Shown in pieces: positions 1 to 9,582 of a stretch of DNA of 64,000 nt. Numbering within the stretch: the stretch's first letter is position 1; every line of letters begins with the position of its first letter. The notes under the pieces were generated by a model. It was not told the DNA's origin. It saw only the letters and a list, made by a program, of their open reading frames with translations, and did not search any database. The translations under genes and the position numbers were made by a program. The DNA comes from Pelagicoccus sp. SDUM812002 (GTDB lineage Bacteria; Verrucomicrobiota; Verrucomicrobiia; Opitutales; Opitutaceae): assembly GCF_031127835.1 (NCBI RefSeq), contig NZ_JARXHX010000008.1, forward strand, positions 205,090-269,089. Reading direction: 5' to 3'.

Positions 1-372
1 ATAAAAGCCATCCGAGCCCAAGGCTCAGGCGGTCAGCACGTGAACAAGGTATCCACCGCGATCCAGCTATTTTTCGATATTCGAACCTCCTCGCTTCCTC
101 CAGCAATCAAGAATCGGCTTCTTGAGCGAAAGGACCACCGGATAAGCGACGATGGCCTAGTAGTGATCAAGTCCCAAGACTCTCGATCTCAGGAAGCGAA
201 CAAGGAGGCGGCTCTCGCTCGCCTTTCCGAGTTGGTAGCGAGCGTTTTGGTCGCCCCAAAGAAGCGTCGCCCCACTAAACCGACTCGCGGGGCCAAAGAG
301 AGGCGGCTGAAAGGAAAGTCCATCCGCGGCAAGACCAAGAGCCTGCGAGGGCGACCCAAGCCCTCGGATTAA
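1..372 (+). CDS. arfB: ArfB/YaeJ-type peptidyl-tRNA hydrolase, 5'-truncated by window edge
   Basis: Rescues stalled ribosomes by hydrolysing peptidyl-tRNA. The reading frame is open from base 1, so the true start lies outside the window. The first codons read IKAIRAQGSGGQHVNKV, which carries the class-I release-factor GGQ loop (visible residues 10-12) in the ArfB/RF2-like context. The C-terminal tail is very basic (PKKRRPTKPTRGAKERR and more Lys/Arg), as expected for the ArfB tail that enters the mRNA channel. An internal ATG at 40 would lose GGQ, so it is not the start. Full-length release factors are excluded because only about 70 residues follow the GGQ domain before the basic tail. Confidence 0.88.
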   Translation: MKAIRAQGSGGQHVNKVSTAIQLFFDIRTSSLPPAIKNRLLERKDHRISDDGLVVIKSQDSRSQEANKEAALARLSELVASVLVAPKKRRPTKPTRGAKERRLKGKSIRGKTKSLRGRPKPSD

Positions 373-537
373 ATTTGCCTTGAAAGCTTTCCGCCAAACG
401 GCTCTTGTGCTGCCTCCCTGCGTGGCTTCACACGCTGGGTGAGGTCCTTCGGTAAGTCCCGCACCGATCCTCAGCGAAAATTGGGGGCGACCATATTTTA
501 GCTTGTGGGGTGCGACTTATCGAATACAACTTTATAT

Positions 538-554
538 AACTATAATTTATAGTT
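538..554. promoter_or_regulatory. Perfect 17-nt palindrome, candidate operator for gltB
   Basis: AACTATAA-T-TTATAGTT is perfectly symmetric and contains TATAAT, so a protein bound here could block a promoter. It lies 107 nt before the gltB start codon. The regulator is unknown; the role is inferred from symmetry and position. Confidence 0.45.
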
Positions 555-569
555 TTCGATGAGCAGAAC

Positions 570-597
570 AACGACTACTAATAGTAGCCGTTTTTTT
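570..597 (+). terminator. Terminator-like hairpin in the gltB leader (possible attenuator)
   Basis: AACG-a-CTACT-aat-AGTAG-c-CGTT forms a 9-pair stem with one internal mismatch, followed by T7 at 591-597. It sits 64 nt before gltB and about 200 nt after arfB. It may be an attenuator of gltB or a late terminator of arfB. Confidence 0.5.
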
Positions 598-660
598 GTC
601 GTGTAACCACCACGTAAATAGCGACTTACATTTTTGAGATAACACCAAGATTTTAGGCAT

Positions 661-3600
661 ATGATCGATAACCAAAAAGAAAAGAAGGGGCTCTATTGCC
701 CAGAGTTGGAGCGCGATAGTTGTGGTATCGGTTTTGTGGCGAATTTGAAGGGCCGCAAGTCGCACGATGTGATCGAGAACGCTCTCGTGATGCTAACTAA
801 CATGGAGCACCGTGGCGGCACGGGCTACGATGTTTGCTGTGGTGACGGTGCCGGGCTTCTAATTCAGGTCCCGCATGCTTTCCTCAAGGAAGACCTTGCC
901 AAGCGCGACATCCGCCTTCCGCACGCGGGTGCCTACGGTGTGGGCATGATTTTCTTCCCTCAGGACGAGACTCGTCGCGAGGAGTGCCGTGACTTGCTCA
1001 ATCGCAATCTCCAGACTCTTGGCCTCGAAGTGATTTGTTATCGCGAAGTTCCCCGCGACAATTCCGGCCTAGGACAGGCTTCTCTCGAAACGGAGCCAAA
1101 CGTGGAGCAGGTGTTCGTAGCCAAGCCCGAGGATCTCGATGCGGAAGGCTTCGAGCGTAAGCTGTACGTAGCTCGTAATTACTCGATCCACCTCGCCCGC
1201 GAAACCGTAAGCGGCATTGGCGACGACTTTTACATCATCTCGATGTCGGCGCGCACTATAACCTACAAGGGCCAGCTCACCACAGCCCAGGTTCGCGAGT
1301 ACTACCTCGATCTCCAGGAAGAGAAGGTGGTCTCAGCCCTCGCGATGTTCCATTCCCGTTTCTCGACCAACACCTTCCCAGCTTGGCGTTTGGCTCAGCC
1401 CTTCCGTTTCCTCTCCCACAACGGTGAGATCAACACGGTCCGCGGCAACATTAACTGGATGCGAGCTCGCGAAGTGCTGCTCGAAACCAGCAACTTCAGC
1501 AAGGAGGAGCTCAAGATGCTCCACCCGATCTGTGACAGCCACATGTCCGACTCGGCCAACCTCGACATGGTAATCGAGTTGCTCGTGCTCAGCGGTCGTC
1601 CGCTTGCTCACGTGATGATGATGGCTATTCCAGAAGCGTGGCAAAAGCAGGACGATATGGATCCTGTTAAGCGCGCCTTTTACGAGTACCACTCCTGCAT
1701 CATGGAGCCATGGGACGGACCTGCGTCTATCTCCTTTACCGATGGTAACGTCATCGGCGCGACTCTCGACCGCAATGGACTCCGTCCCTCCCGCTTCCTC
1801 GTTACCGATGACGACATGCTCGTTATGGGCTCCGAGACCGGCAGCTTGAAGGTTGACCAGTCCAAGGTCGTCCGCAAGGGCCGTCTCCAGCCAGGCAAGA
1901 TCTTCATCGCCGACTTGGCTCAGGGACGGATCATCTCCGACGACGAAGTGAAGCACGAAGTCAGCTCCCGCCAGCCTTACGGCGAGTGGCTCAAGGAGCA
2001 TAAGATCACCCTCGAGGACCTTCCCGAGGCGGAAATCACGGTGACTCCGAAGAGCAAGTACAAGCTGCAAAACCGCCAGAAGGCCTTTGGCTACACCGAG
2101 GAAGATCTCAACCTCATCCTCGCCGGTATGGTTGGCACCGCTAAAGAGCCGCTCGGTTCCATGGGCGCGGACAATCCGTTGGCTATCCTCTCCGACAAGC
2201 CGCAGCACCTCTCCAACTACTTCAAACAGCTCTTCGCCCAGGTCACGAATCCACCGATTGACCCGATTCGTGAGGAGATGGTCATGTCGCTACAGAGCTA
2301 CATCGGCGGTTCGTTGAACCTGCTCGACGAGACGCCACGTCATTGCCACAAGATCGAGATTCGCCAGCCCGTTCTCTCCAGCGAGGACTTGCTCAAGATC
2401 AAGTATATCGACCACGATCATTTCCAAGCTCGCGCGATCGATTGTACGTTCCCAGCGAATGGCAAAGAAGGCGCCCTCGAGCACGCGCTGGAACGAATCT
2501 GCCGCGACGCTGCAGATGCCGCCATCGAAGGCTATCAGATCATCATCCTTTCCCACCGTAGCATCGACAGTGACCACGCGCCTGTGCCATCGCTGCTTGC
2601 GACGGGAGCGGTTCACCACCACCTCATCCGTAAGGGCCTCCGTGCCGATGCCGAAATCGTGGTGGAAGCTGGAGACGTCTGGGAAACACACCACGTCGCC
2701 ACCCTCGTCGGGTACGGAGCGGCTGCGGTAAACCCATACCTAGCCCTGGAGACGCTCAGCGCTCTTCGCGACGAGGGAGTGATCGATGTGACCTTCGACG
2801 ACGCGACGCTCTACAAGCGCTTCTGCAAGGCGGTTAACAGTGGCCTCCTCAAGATCTTCTCCAAGATGGGAATCTCGACGCTGCAGTCTTACCAAGGTGC
2901 CCAGATCTTCGAAGCTCTCGGGGTCAACAAGAAGGTTATCGACAAGTACTTTGCGGGCACGGTCAGCCGCATCGAAGGCATCGGGGTAGACGAAATTGCT
3001 CGCGAAGCGCTCGCCAAGCATCGCGCTGGTTTTCCGAAGGACCACGACATTTTCGACGAAGACGAACTCGAATCCGGTGGCAGCTATGCGTGGCGTCGTG
3101 ACGGTGAGCGCCACCTCTTCAATCCGACTACCATTCGCCTGCTCCAGCAAGCGACTGCGACTAACAACTCGGATGTCTTCCGCGAGTACGCTCGCAACAT
3201 TGACGACCAGTCCAAGGAAGCCTACACGCTGCGCGGCTTGATGAAGTTCAAGTCCGACCGCAAGAGCATCCCGCTCGAGGAAGTCGAGCCGGCCGAAAAG
3301 ATCTTCAGACGCTTCGCCACCGGAGCGATGTCCTTCGGCTCGATCTCTTGGGAGGCTCACACCACCCTCGCGATCGCGATGAACCGTCTCGGCGGCAAGT
3401 CCAACTCTGGCGAAGGGGGTGAAGACCCGATCCGTTTCACCCCGGACGAAAACGGCGACTCCATGCGTTCCGCTATCAAGCAGGTCGCATCCGGACGTTT
3501 CGGCGTTAACTCCTACTACTTGACCAACGCCGACGAGCTTCAGATCAAGATGGCTCAGGGCGCGAAGCCAGGTGAAGGGGGACAGCTACCCGGCCATAAG

Positions 3601-5256
3601 GTCGACGCTTGGATCGGCAAAACGCGTGGCTCCACTCCAGGTGTAGGACTCATCTCTCCACCTCCTCACCACGATATCTATTCGATCGAGGATTTGGCGC
3701 AGCTGATCTACGACCTGAAGAACGCTAACCGCGACGCACGTGTTAATGTAAAGCTCGTTTCCGAAGCAGGTGTTGGCACGATCGCCGCCGGTGTTTGTAA
3801 AGGTTATGCCGATGTTGTATTGATTGCTGGATACGACGGCGGTACTGGCGCATCGCCCCTAAGCTCCATCAAACATGCGGGTCTTCCGTGGGAGCTCGGC
3901 CTCGCTGAGACTCACCAGACCCTCGTTCGCAATCGTCTCCGTAGCCGTATTGTCGTGCAGACGGATGGTCAGCTCAAGACGCCTCGTGACTTGGCGATCG
4001 CTACGCTCCTCGGTGCGGAAGAGTGGGGAAGCGCTACTGCGGCTCTTATTGTTGAAGGTTGTATCATGATGCGTAAGTGCCATCTGAATACATGCCCAGT
4101 TGGCGTTGCCACGCAGAACCGCGAACTCCGCAGCCGTTACCGTGGCAAGGTTGAGCACGTCGTAAACTTCTTCACCATGATGGCGGAAGGCCTTCGCGAG
4201 ATAATGGCTGAACTTGGTTTCCGCACCGTTGACGAAATGGTGGGCCAAAGCCAGTGCCTCGAATTCCGCGAAGACGTTGATCATTGGAAGTACAAGGGAG
4301 TGGATCTCTCGCCGATCCTCTTTAAGCAAGACGCTCACGAAGAAGACAGCCTGTACCAGACCGTTGAGCAGAAGCATCTGATCCACGATATTATTGACCG
4401 CAAGCTCATCAAGGACGCTGCCGCATCGCTTGCCGACTGCGAGCCAGTCAAGCTGTCGTATGAGATTGTGAATACAGACCGTTCGGTGGGTGCTATGCTT
4501 TCCAACGAAATCTCCAAGATCTACAAGGGAGACGGTTTGCCGGACGATACCATCGATGTGAAATTCAATGGTTCTGCCGGTCAAAGCTTCGGCGTCTTCA
4601 CTGCGAAGGGCGTTCGCTTTGAGCTCGAGGGCGATTCCAACGACTACTTTGGAAAGGGCCTCTCGGGTGGAACGCTCGTCGTCTATCCAGACAAGGCCGC
4701 TCCTTTCAATGCACGCGAAAACGTAATCATCGGTAACGTCGCCTTCTTCGGTGGTACTGCCGGTCAGTCTTTCATTCGCGGTATGGCGGGCGAACGTTTC
4801 TGCGTTCGTAACTCCGGTGTAACGGCCGTCGTGGAAGGCGTTGGCGACCATGGTTGTGAATACATGACTGGCGGCCGTGTCGTCATCCTTGGCGAAACAG
4901 GACGCAACTTCGCAGCTGGTATGTCCGGCGGCGTAGCTTACGTGCTGGATAGCGACGGAAGCTTCGCCTCCAAGTGCAACATGGAAATGGTTCGCCTTGG
5001 CTCCGTCGAAAAGGACGAGCACAAGGACGAACTAAAGAGCCTCGTAGAACGCCACCGCAAGGAAACGGGTTCCGACGTGGCCAAGGAGCTACTCGAAGAT
5101 TGGGAAGCTTCGCTACAGAAGTTTGTCCTCGTCATGCCAGTCGACTACGAGCGGATGCTCGAGCTCATGGACAAGGCGCGCGCTACGAACAAGTTCGAGA
5201 ACGAGTACGACGTCGCGGTAGAAGCCTTCGATATGCATCTCGCCTCCATGGCATAA
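661..5256 (+). CDS. gltB: Glutamate synthase large subunit
   Basis: The alpha subunit of NADPH-GOGAT makes glutamate from glutamine and 2-oxoglutarate in the cytoplasm. The 1531 residues match the usual family length. The order is an N-terminal class-II amidotransferase domain, a central domain, an FMN-binding synthase domain and a C-terminal GXGXG beta-helix. Cys21 in DSCGIGF is the expected N-terminal nucleophile after removal of a 20-residue propeptide, which supports this start. The 3Fe-4S cysteines are Cys1134, Cys1140 and Cys1145 ([15 protein letters not shown]). GXGXG repeats fall near residues 1340-1440. gltD follows after 40 nt, so the two form an operon. Confidence 0.98.
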   Translation: MIDNQKEKKGLYCPELERDSCGIGFVANLKGRKSHDVIENALVMLTNMEHRGGTGYDVCCGDGAGLLIQVPHAFLKEDLAKRDIRLPHAGAYGVGMIFFPQDETRREECRDLLNRNLQTLGLEVICYREVPRDNSGLGQASLETEPNVEQVFVAKPEDLDAEGFERKLYVARNYSIHLARETVSGIGDDFYIISMSARTITYKGQLTTAQVREYYLDLQEEKVVSALAMFHSRFSTNTFPAWRLAQPFRFLSHNGEINTVRGNINWMRAREVLLETSNFSKEELKMLHPICDSHMSDSANLDMVIELLVLSGRPLAHVMMMAIPEAWQKQDDMDPVKRAFYEYHSCIMEPWDGPASISFTDGNVIGATLDRNGLRPSRFLVTDDDMLVMGSETGSLKVDQSKVVRKGRLQPGKIFIADLAQGRIISDDEVKHEVSSRQPYGEWLKEHKITLEDLPEAEITVTPKSKYKLQNRQKAFGYTEEDLNLILAGMVGTAKEPLGSMGADNPLAILSDKPQHLSNYFKQLFAQVTNPPIDPIREEMVMSLQSYIGGSLNLLDETPRHCHKIEIRQPVLSSEDLLKIKYIDHDHFQARAIDCTFPANGKEGALEHALERICRDAADAAIEGYQIIILSHRSIDSDHAPVPSLLATGAVHHHLIRKGLRADAEIVVEAGDVWETHHVATLVGYGAAAVNPYLALETLSALRDEGVIDVTFDDATLYKRFCKAVNSGLLKIFSKMGISTLQSYQGAQIFEALGVNKKVIDKYFAGTVSRIEGIGVDEIAREALAKHRAGFPKDHDIFDEDELESGGSYAWRRDGERHLFNPTTIRLLQQATATNNSDVFREYARNIDDQSKEAYTLRGLMKFKSDRKSIPLEEVEPAEKIFRRFATGAMSFGSISWEAHTTLAIAMNRLGGKSNSGEGGEDPIRFTPDENGDSMRSAIKQVASGRFGVNSYYLTNADELQIKMAQGAKPGEGGQLPGHKVDAWIGKTRGSTPGVGLISPPPHHDIYSIEDLAQLIYDLKNANRDARVNVKLVSEAGVGTIAAGVCKGYADVVLIAGYDGGTGASPLSSIKHAGLPWELGLAETHQTLVRNRLRSRIVVQTDGQLKTPRDLAIATLLGAEEWGSATAALIVEGCIMMRKCHLNTCPVGVATQNRELRSRYRGKVEHVVNFFTMMAEGLREIMAELGFRTVDEMVGQSQCLEFREDVDHWKYKGVDLSPILFKQDAHEEDSLYQTVEQKHLIHDIIDRKLIKDAAASLADCEPVKLSYEIVNTDRSVGAMLSNEISKIYKGDGLPDDTIDVKFNGSAGQSFGVFTAKGVRFELEGDSNDYFGKGLSGGTLVVYPDKAAPFNARENVIIGNVAFFGGTAGQSFIRGMAGERFCVRNSGVTAVVEGVGDHGCEYMTGGRVVILGETGRNFAAGMSGGVAYVLDSDGSFASKCNMEMVRLGSVEKDEHKDELKSLVERHRKETGSDVAKELLEDWEASLQKFVLVMPVDYERMLELMDKARATNKFENEYDVAVEAFDMHLASMA

Positions 5257-5296
5257 CCCCACCACCTAAGCAGACACCCGAAAGAGAACGAAGACC

Positions 5297-6787
5297 ATGG
5301 GAAAACCTACAGGATTTTTAGAACAAGACCGTCAGAACGCGCATGATCGTGATCCAATCGCTCGCTTGAGCGACTGGGAAGAAGTGCACGAAGAAATGCC
5401 AGAAAACGAGATCAAGGCGCAGGCTGCTCGTTGTATGGATTGCGGCGTACCGTTTTGCCACGCAGGCGATTCGCAGCACTTCACCGGCATCGCTGGCTGT
5501 CCCGTCAACAACCTGATCCCCGAGTGGAATCACTTGGTGTACAAGGGCCGCTGGAAGGATGCTTTTGGTCGCTTGATGAAGACGAACAACTTCCCGGAGT
5601 TCACCGGACGCGTTTGTCCCGCTCCGTGCGAAAGCTCCTGCGTACTCGGTATCAACCAGAAGCCAGTGACCATCAAGCACCACGAAGTTTCGATCATTGA
5701 TCGCGCCTTCGAAATGGGCTGGGTGGAAGTGAATGTCCCTACCAAGCGTACTGGCAAGAAAGTGGCAGTCGTAGGGTCCGGTCCAGCAGGTCTGGCTTGT
5801 GCTGACCAGCTCAACCAAGCCGGACACTCGGTAGTCGTTTACGAACGCGCCGATCGTCCAGGCGGACTTCTCATGTACGGCATTCCTAATATGAAGCTGG
5901 AGAAGGATGTGGTGCTACGCCGCATCAAGCTGCTCGAAGACGAAGGCATCGAATTCCGCTGCGGCGTCGAGATCGGCAAGGACATCACCGCGACTCGTCT
6001 TAAGGACGACTACGATTCCGTGGTTATCTGTACCGGAGCGACTAAGCCTCGCGATCTTACCGTCCCGGGCCGCGAGCTCAAGGGCGTTCACTACGCGATG
6101 GAGTTCCTCGGTGCCAATACCAAAAGCCTGCTCGATTCCAAGCACGAGGACGGCAACTACATCTCCGCCACGGGCAAGAATGTCGTCGTCATCGGTGGTG
6201 GCGATACCGGCACGGACTGCGTGGGGACTTCGCTTCGCCATGGATGCGAAAGCGTCATCCAGCTCGAGATCATGCCACGTCCTCCAGAAGAACGCGCTCC
6301 CGGTAACGAGTGGCCGCAGTACGCTCGCGTGCTCAAGGTCGATTACGGCCAGGAAGAAGCGATCGCGAAACAAGGCCAAGACCCACGCCAGTACTTGGTC
6401 ATGACCAAGGAATTTCTAGGCGACGAAGACGGCAACCTCCGCGCTCTCAAAACCGTGGAAGTCGAGTGGAAGAAGAATCCAGAAGGACGCTTCATCCCCG
6501 CCGAAGTCGAAGGCAGCGAAAAGGAAGTGCCTGCTCAGCTGGCCCTCCTCGCCATGGGGTTCCTCGGACCGGAGCAAACCATTATCGAGCAACTCGGCGT
6601 TGAAACAGACGAGCGCAGTAATGCGAAGGCAACCTATGGCAAGTATGCGACCAGCGTAGACGGCATCTTTGCTGCGGGCGACGCTCGCCGAGGACAGAGC
6701 CTAATCGTTTGGGCGATCAACGAAGGTCGCGGAGCGGCTCGCTCGGTGGACCAGCACCTCATGGGTGAAACGTGCCTCCCGCTCTAA
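5297..6787 (+). CDS. gltD: Glutamate synthase small subunit
   Basis: The beta subunit of GOGAT passes electrons from NAD(P)H through FAD and Fe-S clusters to GltB. The 496 residues are typical. The N-terminus has the cysteine-rich 4Fe-4S region ([24 protein letters not shown]). Two dinucleotide-binding motifs follow: GSGPAGLA for FAD and GGGDTGTD for NAD(P)H. The C-terminal FAD motif reads [11 protein letters not shown]. It follows gltB by 40 nt and a strong terminator follows it, so the operon ends here. Confidence 0.97.
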   Translation: MGKPTGFLEQDRQNAHDRDPIARLSDWEEVHEEMPENEIKAQAARCMDCGVPFCHAGDSQHFTGIAGCPVNNLIPEWNHLVYKGRWKDAFGRLMKTNNFPEFTGRVCPAPCESSCVLGINQKPVTIKHHEVSIIDRAFEMGWVEVNVPTKRTGKKVAVVGSGPAGLACADQLNQAGHSVVVYERADRPGGLLMYGIPNMKLEKDVVLRRIKLLEDEGIEFRCGVEIGKDITATRLKDDYDSVVICTGATKPRDLTVPGRELKGVHYAMEFLGANTKSLLDSKHEDGNYISATGKNVVVIGGGDTGTDCVGTSLRHGCESVIQLEIMPRPPEERAPGNEWPQYARVLKVDYGQEEAIAKQGQDPRQYLVMTKEFLGDEDGNLRALKTVEVEWKKNPEGRFIPAEVEGSEKEVPAQLALLAMGFLGPEQTIIEQLGVETDERSNAKATYGKYATSVDGIFAAGDARRGQSLIVWAINEGRGAARSVDQHLMGETCLPL

Positions 6788-6811
6788 GCAACAATCGAAA
6801 GGATAAATTTC

Positions 6812-6846
6812 AAAAGGCGTATCGACTTAGTCGGTACGCCTTTTTT
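6812..6846 (+). terminator. Intrinsic terminator of gltBD
   Basis: AAAAGGCGTA (6812-6821) pairs with TACGCCTTTT (6835-6844) and runs into T6. It starts 24 nt after the gltD stop codon. Confidence 0.9.
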
Positions 6847-6984
6847 CGGGGACAGTGCAGGTAGTGCGGAGCTTTAGTCCTTGAGTGAGCGCTGCCAAAT
6901 CTTCGCCCCTATTGAGGGCGAGAGTGATACACCAAGTTTTTCGAACCGTACCGCTCTATTTGACGACTGCTTGGGAAACGGATC

Positions 6985-7536
6985 ATGAAGCGCGACGCGA
7001 AACAGGTATTGACGGAATTGCTCGTCCTCAAAGCTCAAGGCGGCGATGAGGCAGCGTTTACCGACCTGTACGAGACGTGGAGCAAGGACCTCTTTCGCTT
7101 GATTCGCTTCATCATTAAGGAAAGTCACGCTGCTGAAGAAATCGCCCAAGAGGCTTGGATATCGATAGCTCGCGGATTGAAGCGACTCGATGATCCCTCC
7201 GTCTTTTGCAGCTGGGCCTTTCGCATCGCTCGGCGGCGATGCATCGATTGGCTACGTAAACAACAGAGCGACCGAAAGAAGAAGCTAGCACTGGAGTCCA
7301 ACGTTGAAGTTCAGGGGGATGAAGCTCAAGGCGAGAGCATGGTTGTTTCAGAGCTTCTAGAGGAAATCCAAAAAATGGATACAGGTTCTAGAATGCTGAT
7401 ACATTTGTTTTATGAAACTGGGCTCTCTGTTTCGGAAGTAGCAGAGGCCATGGAACTGCGAGCAGGCACCGTAAAGTCGCGCTTATTCGCCATTAGGGAA
7501 AAGTTGAAAGCGAAACTCGAAAGGAAAATACGATGA
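6985..7536 (+). CDS. ECF-type RNA polymerase sigma factor
   Basis: This 183-residue protein has the two-domain extracytoplasmic-function sigma architecture. Sigma region 2 spans about 24-95 (FTDLYETWSKDLFRLIRF, then EEIAQEAWISIARGL and FCSWAFRIARRRCIDWLRK). Region 4 spans about 125-180 (LSVSEVAEAMELRAGTVKSR, the helix-turn-helix). The stop codon overlaps the start of the next gene by ATGA, which suggests translational coupling. GAACC at 6943 could be part of an ECF-type -35 element and so of self-regulation, but I cannot show it. The regulon is unknown. Confidence 0.93.
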   Translation: MKRDAKQVLTELLVLKAQGGDEAAFTDLYETWSKDLFRLIRFIIKESHAAEEIAQEAWISIARGLKRLDDPSVFCSWAFRIARRRCIDWLRKQQSDRKKKLALESNVEVQGDEAQGESMVVSELLEEIQKMDTGSRMLIHLFYETGLSVSEVAEAMELRAGTVKSRLFAIREKLKAKLERKIR

Positions 7537-7892
7537 GTGATATTGATGAAAAGATTAGGGCTGCGTTGAGGGATGGGTTTGATGGCGAAGAGTTATTGGA
7601 AGACCAAAGCATGGTCGCCGAGGTGCTGTCTCCTTTCCGGGGAAGGCATCGCTGGACGATGTTGATGGGCTTCGTTTTTGGAGCGGCGGGAACAGGACTT
7701 GCGATCTGGGCCTGCTTCAAGTTTGCCGCTGCGGATGTGGTAAAAGATCAACTCATCTGGGCGGGCGTATGCGTGCTGGGGGTTTTGATAAACTCCATGA
7801 TCAAGATCTACTTTTGGATGGAGATGCACAGCAACCGGATCCTGAGGGAAATTAAAAGAGTGGAATTGTTGCTGGTAAAGGATCGGGAGTAG
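7533..7892 (+). CDS. DUF6768-like membrane protein, sigma-factor partner
   Basis: A 119-residue protein that overlaps the sigma gene by 4 nt. It has a charged N-terminus (MSDIDEKIRAALRDGFDGEE), two transmembrane segments (about 45-66 and 73-95) and a charged C-terminal tail. I place it with DUF6768-type proteins that sit beside ECF sigma genes in Planctomycetes and Verrucomicrobia; this is from memory of the family pattern. Coupling to the sigma gene suggests it may act as an anti-sigma or sensory partner, but no classical zinc anti-sigma motif (HxxxCxxC) is present, so that role is inference. Confidence 0.7.
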   Translation: MSDIDEKIRAALRDGFDGEELLEDQSMVAEVLSPFRGRHRWTMLMGFVFGAAGTGLAIWACFKFAAADVVKDQLIWAGVCVLGVLINSMIKIYFWMEMHSNRILREIKRVELLLVKDRE

Positions 7893-7902
7893 AAGCTCCC
7901 AC

Positions 7903-7933
7903 AAGAAAAAGACCCGCTCAGGGAGCGGGTCTT
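7903..7933 (-). terminator. Intrinsic terminator between converging genes
   Basis: AAGACCCGCTC (7909-7919) pairs perfectly with GAGCGGGTCTT (7923-7933) around a 3-nt loop. The T-rich tract lies on the minus strand (complement of 7903-7910), so it mainly ends the leftward carboxyltransferase transcript. It may also stop the rightward sigma operon. Confidence 0.85.
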
Positions 7934-7955
7934 GGAATGTGTATCTAAATTAAAA

Positions 7956-9452
7956 CTACCTTTCTTCGACAGCAACGGAGTAGGTTTTGCCTTTGACTGC
8001 GATATTGTAGCGTCGGGCTGAATCGCTGAGCTCGATCGTTTCCGAAGGGCCGGTCTGAGCTATAGCTGCGGCGGCAGTCGCTTGAGGAGCGGGTGAAGGT
8101 GTTGGAGCTGGCGCGTCCTTGCTTTTGTAATACGCGTCGAGTTCCTGAGGGAACATCGCTTGGATAACGCAGTGTTCATCGTCGGTGGGCATTCCTTTTG
8201 CCGCGAGGGCTTTGCGAAGGGCGTCCATGCCAGGATCCTTAAGGTCGGCTGGGCGTTTCGTGATAGGATCCTTGCCGGACTTTTGGGCGGCGATCTTTTG
8301 CACCTCGGGATTGACGGGGGCGGGAGTGCGACCGTAGTAGCCGAGTGCGATGTCTGTAGCCTGGGGGGAGAAGTTCTTCCAGCGGCCGAACTTGACGTTG
8401 AGCATGGCTTGCACGCCGACGATTTGGGAAGTGGGCGTAACTAACGGTATCCAGCCGAGGGCTTCGCGAACGACGGGGATTTCCTTAAAGACGTCCTCGA
8501 ACTTGTCTTCCATCTTCTGCTCCTTGAGCTGATTGCGGAAGTTGGATAGCATGCCGCCTGGGACTTGATACTTGAGGGCGTCGGAGTCGACGCGCTCGTT
8601 GGAGAAACTGGTGAAGTCCTTAAGTTCTTCGTAAACCTTTGTGAAGTGTTCGCGGAGGAACTGCAGGGCGTCGAGGTCGTACTTCGGACAACGGGGGTGG
8701 TTCTCAAGGAGGGAGAGCATGCGGGCTGTATCCGGTTGGCCAGTACCGTTGGCGAACGGGATGATAGAAGTGTCGATGGAGTCGACTCCCGCTTCTACGG
8801 CGGCGTAGTAAGTGGTGGCTCCCAGTCCGGCGGTGTCGTGGGTATGGATGACGACGGGGATCTTCACGCGGTCCTTGAGGCCTTTGATGATGTCATAGGC
8901 TTGCTGCGGAGGAACGAGTCCGGCCATGTCCTTCAAGCAGAGAGAAGCGCAGCCTAATTCTTCCAGCTCCTGGCCGAGCTTGACGAAGGCATCGGTAGTG
9001 TGGACGGGGGAAGTGGTGTAGCAGATGACGCCTTGAGCTTCCTTACCGGCCTGCTTAGCAGCCTTGATGGCGGTGCGCATGTTGCGCGGGTCGTTGAGAG
9101 CGTCGAAGATGCGAAAGATGTCCATGCCGTGCTTGGCGGACGTCTTGATGAACGTTTCGACGATATCGTCTGGGAAGTGGGCGTACTGGACGATGTTCTG
9201 CCCGCGCAGCAGCATCATGTGCTTGGACTTGGTGCGGGAGCGAATGGCGTCGAGGCGGTCGAAGGGGAATTCCTTAAGGAAGCGCAGGCCGGCGTCGATG
9301 GTGGCGCCGCCCCAAGTTTCCAAGCAGCCGAAGCCCATGCCGTCCAAGACCTCGAGGGCAGGGAGCATTTGGGCGGTGGTCATGCGAGTGGCCGCGAGGG
9401 ATTGGTGTCCGTCGCGAAGCACGGTGTTGTTGAAGATGACTGGTTTGCTCAT
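7956..9452 (-). CDS. oadA: OadA/PycB-type carboxyltransferase subunit lacking the biotinyl domain
   Basis: Carboxyltransferase of the oxaloacetate decarboxylase alpha / pyruvate carboxylase B family; it moves CO2 between a keto acid and biotin. The N-terminal TIM barrel shows RDGHQSLAATRM, the metal motif HTHDTAG and the carbamylated-lysine region CLKDMAG. The C-terminal PYC/OADA domain follows, then a Pro/Ala linker (about 445-470). The family normally continues into a biotinyl domain with an MKM lysine near residue 560-600. This protein stops at 498 after RRYNIAVKGKTYSVAVEER, the first strand of that domain, and no MKM is present. A terminator follows at once. No OadB, OadG or biotin carboxylase gene is in the window, so biotin must come from another protein. 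Confidence 0.9.
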   Translation of the reverse strand: MSKPVIFNNTVLRDGHQSLAATRMTTAQMLPALEVLDGMGFGCLETWGGATIDAGLRFLKEFPFDRLDAIRSRTKSKHMMLLRGQNIVQYAHFPDDIVETFIKTSAKHGMDIFRIFDALNDPRNMRTAIKAAKQAGKEAQGVICYTTSPVHTTDAFVKLGQELEELGCASLCLKDMAGLVPPQQAYDIIKGLKDRVKIPVVIHTHDTAGLGATTYYAAVEAGVDSIDTSIIPFANGTGQPDTARMLSLLENHPRCPKYDLDALQFLREHFTKVYEELKDFTSFSNERVDSDALKYQVPGGMLSNFRNQLKEQKMEDKFEDVFKEIPVVREALGWIPLVTPTSQIVGVQAMLNVKFGRWKNFSPQATDIALGYYGRTPAPVNPEVQKIAAQKSGKDPITKRPADLKDPGMDALRKALAAKGMPTDDEHCVIQAMFPQELDAYYKSKDAPAPTPSPAPQATAAAAIAQTGPSETIELSDSARRYNIAVKGKTYSVAVEER

Positions 9453-9582
9453 GGCTATGCTAGGGATTGGTTAGAAACGCTAGTGATTAGAAATTGTTAA
9501 TTAGCAGAGAAGCTTATGCTTTAGGTCGCTAAATGCAAATGCTTATTCTGGGAACAGATAAAATTAGAAAAACTAATCGATA

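Larger units (their letters stand above)
373..660 (+). other. Leader/intergenic region upstream of gltB
   Basis: This region contains no gene. It holds a 17-nt perfect palindrome (538-554) and a hairpin followed by seven T (570-597), listed separately. Both lie in what should be the promoter and 5' leader of gltB. TATAAT occurs inside the palindrome (541-546) and could be a -10 element, but I see no good -35 at the right distance. Confidence 0.5.

Noticed and set aside
1333..2208. Long minus-strand ORF inside gltB (291 codons)
   Set aside because: It lies entirely within gltB, has no recognisable domain, and reflects the codon bias of the opposite strand.
3859..5022. Minus-strand ORF of 387 codons inside gltB
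   Set aside because: It is a mirror of the gltB coding frame; gltB carries all catalytic and cluster motifs here.
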